Assembly (NCBI GenBank): GCA_964545285.1
Contig: CAZJEW010000025.1
Coordinates: forward strand, 1-16,859
Length of the DNA: 16,859 nt
Direction of reading: 5' to 3'
Source: CAG-1000 sp964545285
GTDB taxonomy: Bacteria; Bacillota_I; Bacilli_A; RF39; UBA660
Translations under genes and position numbers: made by a program
The notes under the pieces: generated by a model
Databases searched by the model: none
What the model saw: only the letters and a program-made list of their open reading frames with translations
What the model was told of the DNA's origin: nothing
In this document: positions 15,386 to 16,859 of the stretch, in pieces
Layout of the letters: every line of letters starts with the position of its first letter
Numbering within the stretch: position 1 is the stretch's first letter

Positions 15386-15413
15386 ATTATACACAATGTA
15401 TAAAAAAAATCAA
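15386..15413 (-). promoter_or_regulatory. Promoter of uvrA (proximal)
   Basis: TTGATT (15408-15413), a 16-bp spacer and an exact TATAAT (15386-15391) end 37 nt before the ATG. The -35 lies inside the hairpin/T-tract terminator of the upstream prepilin gene, so the two signals share DNA. Confidence 0.6.
15388..15402. promoter_or_regulatory. Dyad TATACA-N3-TGTATA over the uvrA -10 (possible operator)
   Basis: This is a perfect 6-3-6 inverted repeat. It covers most of the -10 element and the adjoining spacer, where a bound dimeric repressor would block RNA polymerase. It does not resemble the Bacillus LexA box (CGAAC-N4-GTTCG). Short AT-rich dyads can arise by chance in such DNA. Confidence 0.35.
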
Positions 15414-15426
15414 TATTTCATGATTT
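15402..15426 (-). terminator. Terminator after the prepilin-like gene
   Basis: A 6-bp stem (AAATCA, 15426-15421, with TGATTT, 15412-15407), an 8-nt loop and a run of Ts on the transcript (15409-15402). The stem is short, but the T tract is the longest in the window. It overlaps the uvrA -35. Confidence 0.45.
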
Positions 15427-15428
15427 AA

Positions 15429-15457
15429 ATTATAACACACATTTGTTTGCAATACAA
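15429..15457 (-). promoter_or_regulatory. Second, distal promoter candidate for uvrA
   Basis: TTGTAT (15452-15457), 17 bp ending in TGT, and an exact TATAAT (15429-15434) are present. The match is as good as the proximal promoter, but transcripts would start next to the 15402-15426 hairpin, so its output into uvrA is uncertain. Confidence 0.3.
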
Positions 15458-15459
15458 TC

Positions 15460-15900
15460 TTAACTACAATTATTACAAATAGTTGATGAGCCAGTATCAT
15501 CAATGCATATTTGTCCTGAAGAATCAGAACCAATAATACATGTATCAACATATCTACCTAACGTAGCATCGTCTTTGATAAATACTTTTACAACATAATA
15601 TGAAGGTATTTTTTCATTAGTAATTGGGTTAACTAATTTATTAGAAATAGAATTAGAAGATTGTAAAGTAATGATACTTATTGTAACATATCCTTTTTCA
15701 ATTAATATGTTATTATATGATTCATTTAAATCAACATATAATTTTCCCGCTCTCTCAATAGAACTATAAATATTTTTTAAATCGTCAGCTTGAGTATTTG
15801 AAGTAACTTGATTAAAAACAATAGTTGAACTGGCAGTCACAGCAGCAACAATAACAATAACAAATAATAATTCAATTAATGTAAAACCATTCTTATTCAT
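15460..15900 (-). CDS. Prepilin-like protein with type IV pilin N-terminus
   Basis: The 146-aa protein begins MNKNG|FTLIELLFVIVIVAA, the textbook class III (type IV prepilin) signal. It has a short basic leader ending in Gly5, Phe at +1, and Glu at +5 of the mature form (E10). A hydrophobic alpha helix follows and then an amphipathic one (about 37-57). Prepilin peptidase would remove five residues. The C-terminal globular part has four Cys in a terminal cluster (121, 132, 142, 145), which suggests two disulfides. It could be a major pilin, a minor pseudopilin or a ComGC-type DNA-uptake pilin; size fits all of these. No pilin assembly ATPase, membrane platform protein or prepilin peptidase gene is in the window, so the partners must lie elsewhere. 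The SD AGGTG is six bases upstream, and the gene is monocistronic, with a promoter and a terminator. Confidence 0.85.
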   Translation of the reverse strand: MNKNGFTLIELLFVIVIVAAVTASSTIVFNQVTSNTQADDLKNIYSSIERAGKLYVDLNESYNNILIEKGYVTISIITLQSSNSISNKLVNPITNEKIPSYYVVKVFIKDDATLGRYVDTCIIGSDSSGQICIDDTGSSTICNNCS

Positions 15901-15922
15901 ATCACACCTATTTTATATATTT

Positions 15923-15928
15923 ATTATA
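15923..15928 (-). promoter_or_regulatory. Candidate -10 element of the prepilin-like gene
   Basis: This is an exact TATAAT 22 nt before the ATG. Seventeen bp further upstream there is only a run of Ts, so no real -35 is visible. Confidence 0.35.
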
Positions 15929-15970
15929 CTATAAATAATTGTAAAAAAAAAGAAATATTAACTATTTCAA

Positions 15971-16006
15971 ATAAAAAATATAGATACTTTATAATATCTA
16001 TATTTT
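15971..16006 (-). terminator. Strong terminator after the PH-like / membrane protein operon
   Basis: A perfect 12-bp stem (AAAATATAGATA, 16006-15995, with TATCTATATTTT, 15986-15975) has an 8-nt loop and is followed by TTAT; the 3' arm and tail together give six consecutive Ts. It begins seven bases after the stop and is the best terminator in the window. Confidence 0.7.
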
Positions 16007-16013
16007 ATTAATT

Positions 16014-16397
16014 TTATTTGCAAGAATCTTCTTCTAATGATCTATCTTTGCTCCAGAATGGTCCAAATTCAATAGCAGTAAAACAAGATCTTTCATAACG
16101 ATAAACTTTATATCCAAGACCTAGACATGAATAAACTTCACCATCATCATATTTTTCAGTATTTTCACTAATACAGAACATAGGATCAGTTTTCTTATTA
16201 ACATTATAGAAATCAATAAGAACAATAATCATCCATGCTATTAATATAATCCATAGAATTACATTCATAACTTTTTGAAATGTACTTTTACCACCATACA
16301 TCTTTCTTAATTCTTTTTCAGATAATTGCTTATCTTCAAGAGTTTCATCCTTTTCTGTTTTAGTTTTTTCTTCTAAATCTTTTTCTTTCTTAGCCAT
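16014..16397 (-). CDS. Small single-pass membrane protein with extracytoplasmic Cys
   Basis: No family name can be given. The protein (127 aa) has a very charged Lys/Glu-rich cytosolic N-terminus (1-41), one hydrophobic helix at about 42-62, and a short exterior domain. That domain carries four Cys (75, 91, 105, 126) and a compact motif: YDDGEVYSCLGLGYKVYRYER followed by FGPFW. To my recollection, similar DG...C.GLGYKVY...FGPF proteins occur as uncharacterised short proteins in uncultured gut Bacillota. The paired Cys suggest disulfides. The SD AAGGAGGAT is a full match to the anti-SD and is formed by the last codons of the upstream gene (Ile-Lys-Glu-Asp-stop). The start is therefore certain and translation is coupled. 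The role may be tied to the PH-like protein encoded upstream. Confidence 0.85.
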   Translation of the reverse strand: MAKKEKDLEEKTKTEKDETLEDKQLSEKELRKMYGGKSTFQKVMNVILWIILIAWMIIVLIDFYNVNKKTDPMFCISENTEKYDDGEVYSCLGLGYKVYRYERSCFTAIEFGPFWSKDRSLEEDSCK

Positions 16398-16398
16398 T

Positions 16399-16857
16399 TT
16401 AATCCTCCTTAATAACTATTTTATTTTCCACAAGAGTATCAATTACACTTGAAGATAACTTTTGACCACATATGATTCTACATATACAAGAGTACAATAA
16501 TCTAATTCTCACTTTATCAACTATTTTCATATTAACAAAGATAAGTCTTAATTGATAACCACTTTCTAAATCAAATTTCAATTCAACTTTAGTTGTTTTA
16601 TATACTATTGCACAAGATGATATCGTATTATATGGAATTGTATAAATATTTTTAAATGGTCTTATAGATAATGCATTATCAAATAGCACTATTTTTTTTG
16701 TTGTAAATAAACCATAATCTCTAAAAGTTTTGTATGCCACTAATACTTCTTCATCTTCATAAACATAGTCTAGAGTATACTGAGGTAAGTCTTTAGTTTC
16801 AATATATCTAGAGAAGTCAAAGTACTTTGTAAGTTCTTTATATTTTATATAAGCCAT
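16399..16857 (-). CDS. Bacterial PH-like domain protein
   Basis: The 152-aa cytosolic protein's middle part (about 33-115) has the strand pattern of bacterial PH domains. These read 'EDEEVLVAYKTFRDYGLFTTKKIVLFD...IYTIPYNTISSCAI' in two sections, then alternating strands to about 108, with the family's 'gl.TtkRiil' and 'ipY..I' features. A C-terminal helix at about 112-127 carries four Cys in or near it. Bacterial PH domains are poorly understood; some act in envelope stress. The start codon lies two bases from the window edge, so neither SD nor promoter can be seen and an upstream extension cannot be fully excluded, though MAYIKYKEL is a natural beginning. It is co-translated with the small membrane protein that follows, two bases apart. 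Confidence 0.75.
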   Translation of the reverse strand: MAYIKYKELTKYFDFSRYIETKDLPQYTLDYVYEDEEVLVAYKTFRDYGLFTTKKIVLFDNALSIRPFKNIYTIPYNTISSCAIVYKTTKVELKFDLESGYQLRLIFVNMKIVDKVRIRLLYSCICRIICGQKLSSSVIDTLVENKIVIKED

Positions 16858-16859
16858 AT

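Noticed and set aside
15349..15396. TTG start at 15396 for uvrA
   Set aside because: The added residues are not conserved in UvrA and overlap the promoter. ATG 15348 has GAGGT in front and gives the canonical N-terminus.
15388..15402. Canonical LexA box at uvrA
   Set aside because: The dyad has no CGAAC/GTTCG half-sites, so it is listed only as an unidentified operator candidate.
1..16859. Recoded UGA (Mollicutes code)
   Set aside because: All genes are intact with TGG as Trp, and the 551-aa gene ends in TGA just before its terminator, so the standard code fits.

Overview
All seventeen protein-coding genes in this window lie on the minus strand, so transcription runs from high to low coordinates. 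The DNA is very AT-rich (G+C looks like roughly a quarter; not computed). It uses the standard bacterial code: TGG encodes Trp and TGA ends the last gene. Shine-Dalgarno (SD) sites are clear, there is no outer-membrane machinery, and the housekeeping genes are of Bacillota type. Together with the small modular Cys- and Asn-rich surface proteins, this suggests an uncultured gut-type member of Bacilli or the Mollicutes/RF39 neighbourhood. The taxonomic placement is inference only. There are no rRNA or tRNA genes, IS elements, CRISPR arrays or prophage modules, and no gene-free stretch longer than about 115 bp.

Layout in the direction of transcription. (i) 16857-16014: a bacterial PH-like protein coupled to a small single-pass membrane protein, closed by a strong terminator. 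(ii) 15900-15460: a solitary prepilin-like protein. (iii) 15348-12532: uvrA, with a good promoter and a perfect dyad across its -10. (iv) 12465-11359: an HD-type hydrolase that looks internally duplicated, with one dead and one intact copy. (v) 11303-9174: a large modular surface protein (glycine-rich plus a 16-Cys block) followed directly by a lipoprotein. (vi) 9085-6873: an unknown 470-residue helical protein whose stop overlaps the start of an MscS channel. (vii) 6805-5885: a TasA-like surface protein. (viii) 5809-1812: a compact six-gene operon of a YvlD-like membrane protein, lgt, trxB, a LOG-family protein, rlmB and a SigH-like sigma factor. (ix) 1728-73: a membrane-anchored 551-residue protein of unknown function. 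A promoter and SD at the left edge announce another gene just outside.

The operon (viii) joins two gene neighbourhoods well known in Bacillota: yvlD-lgt-trxB, normally near uvrA and hprK, and rlmB-sigH. Genes (iv)-(vii) look like accessory, mostly cell-surface genes placed between uvrA and yvlD. Lgt in the window would lipidate lipoproteins such as the one in (v).

The most interesting signals are these. Nearly every transcription unit has an exact TATAAT only 14-37 nt before its start codon, implying very short leaders. A 17-bp repeated terminator brackets the TasA-like gene. A C-terminal module is shared by the two large surface proteins. A Cys-rich insertion carries an internal 31-bp DNA repeat. 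TrxB has a degenerate NADPH-specificity motif. The unknown gene coupled to mscS and the half-dead duplicated HD protein are the best candidates for undescribed biology.
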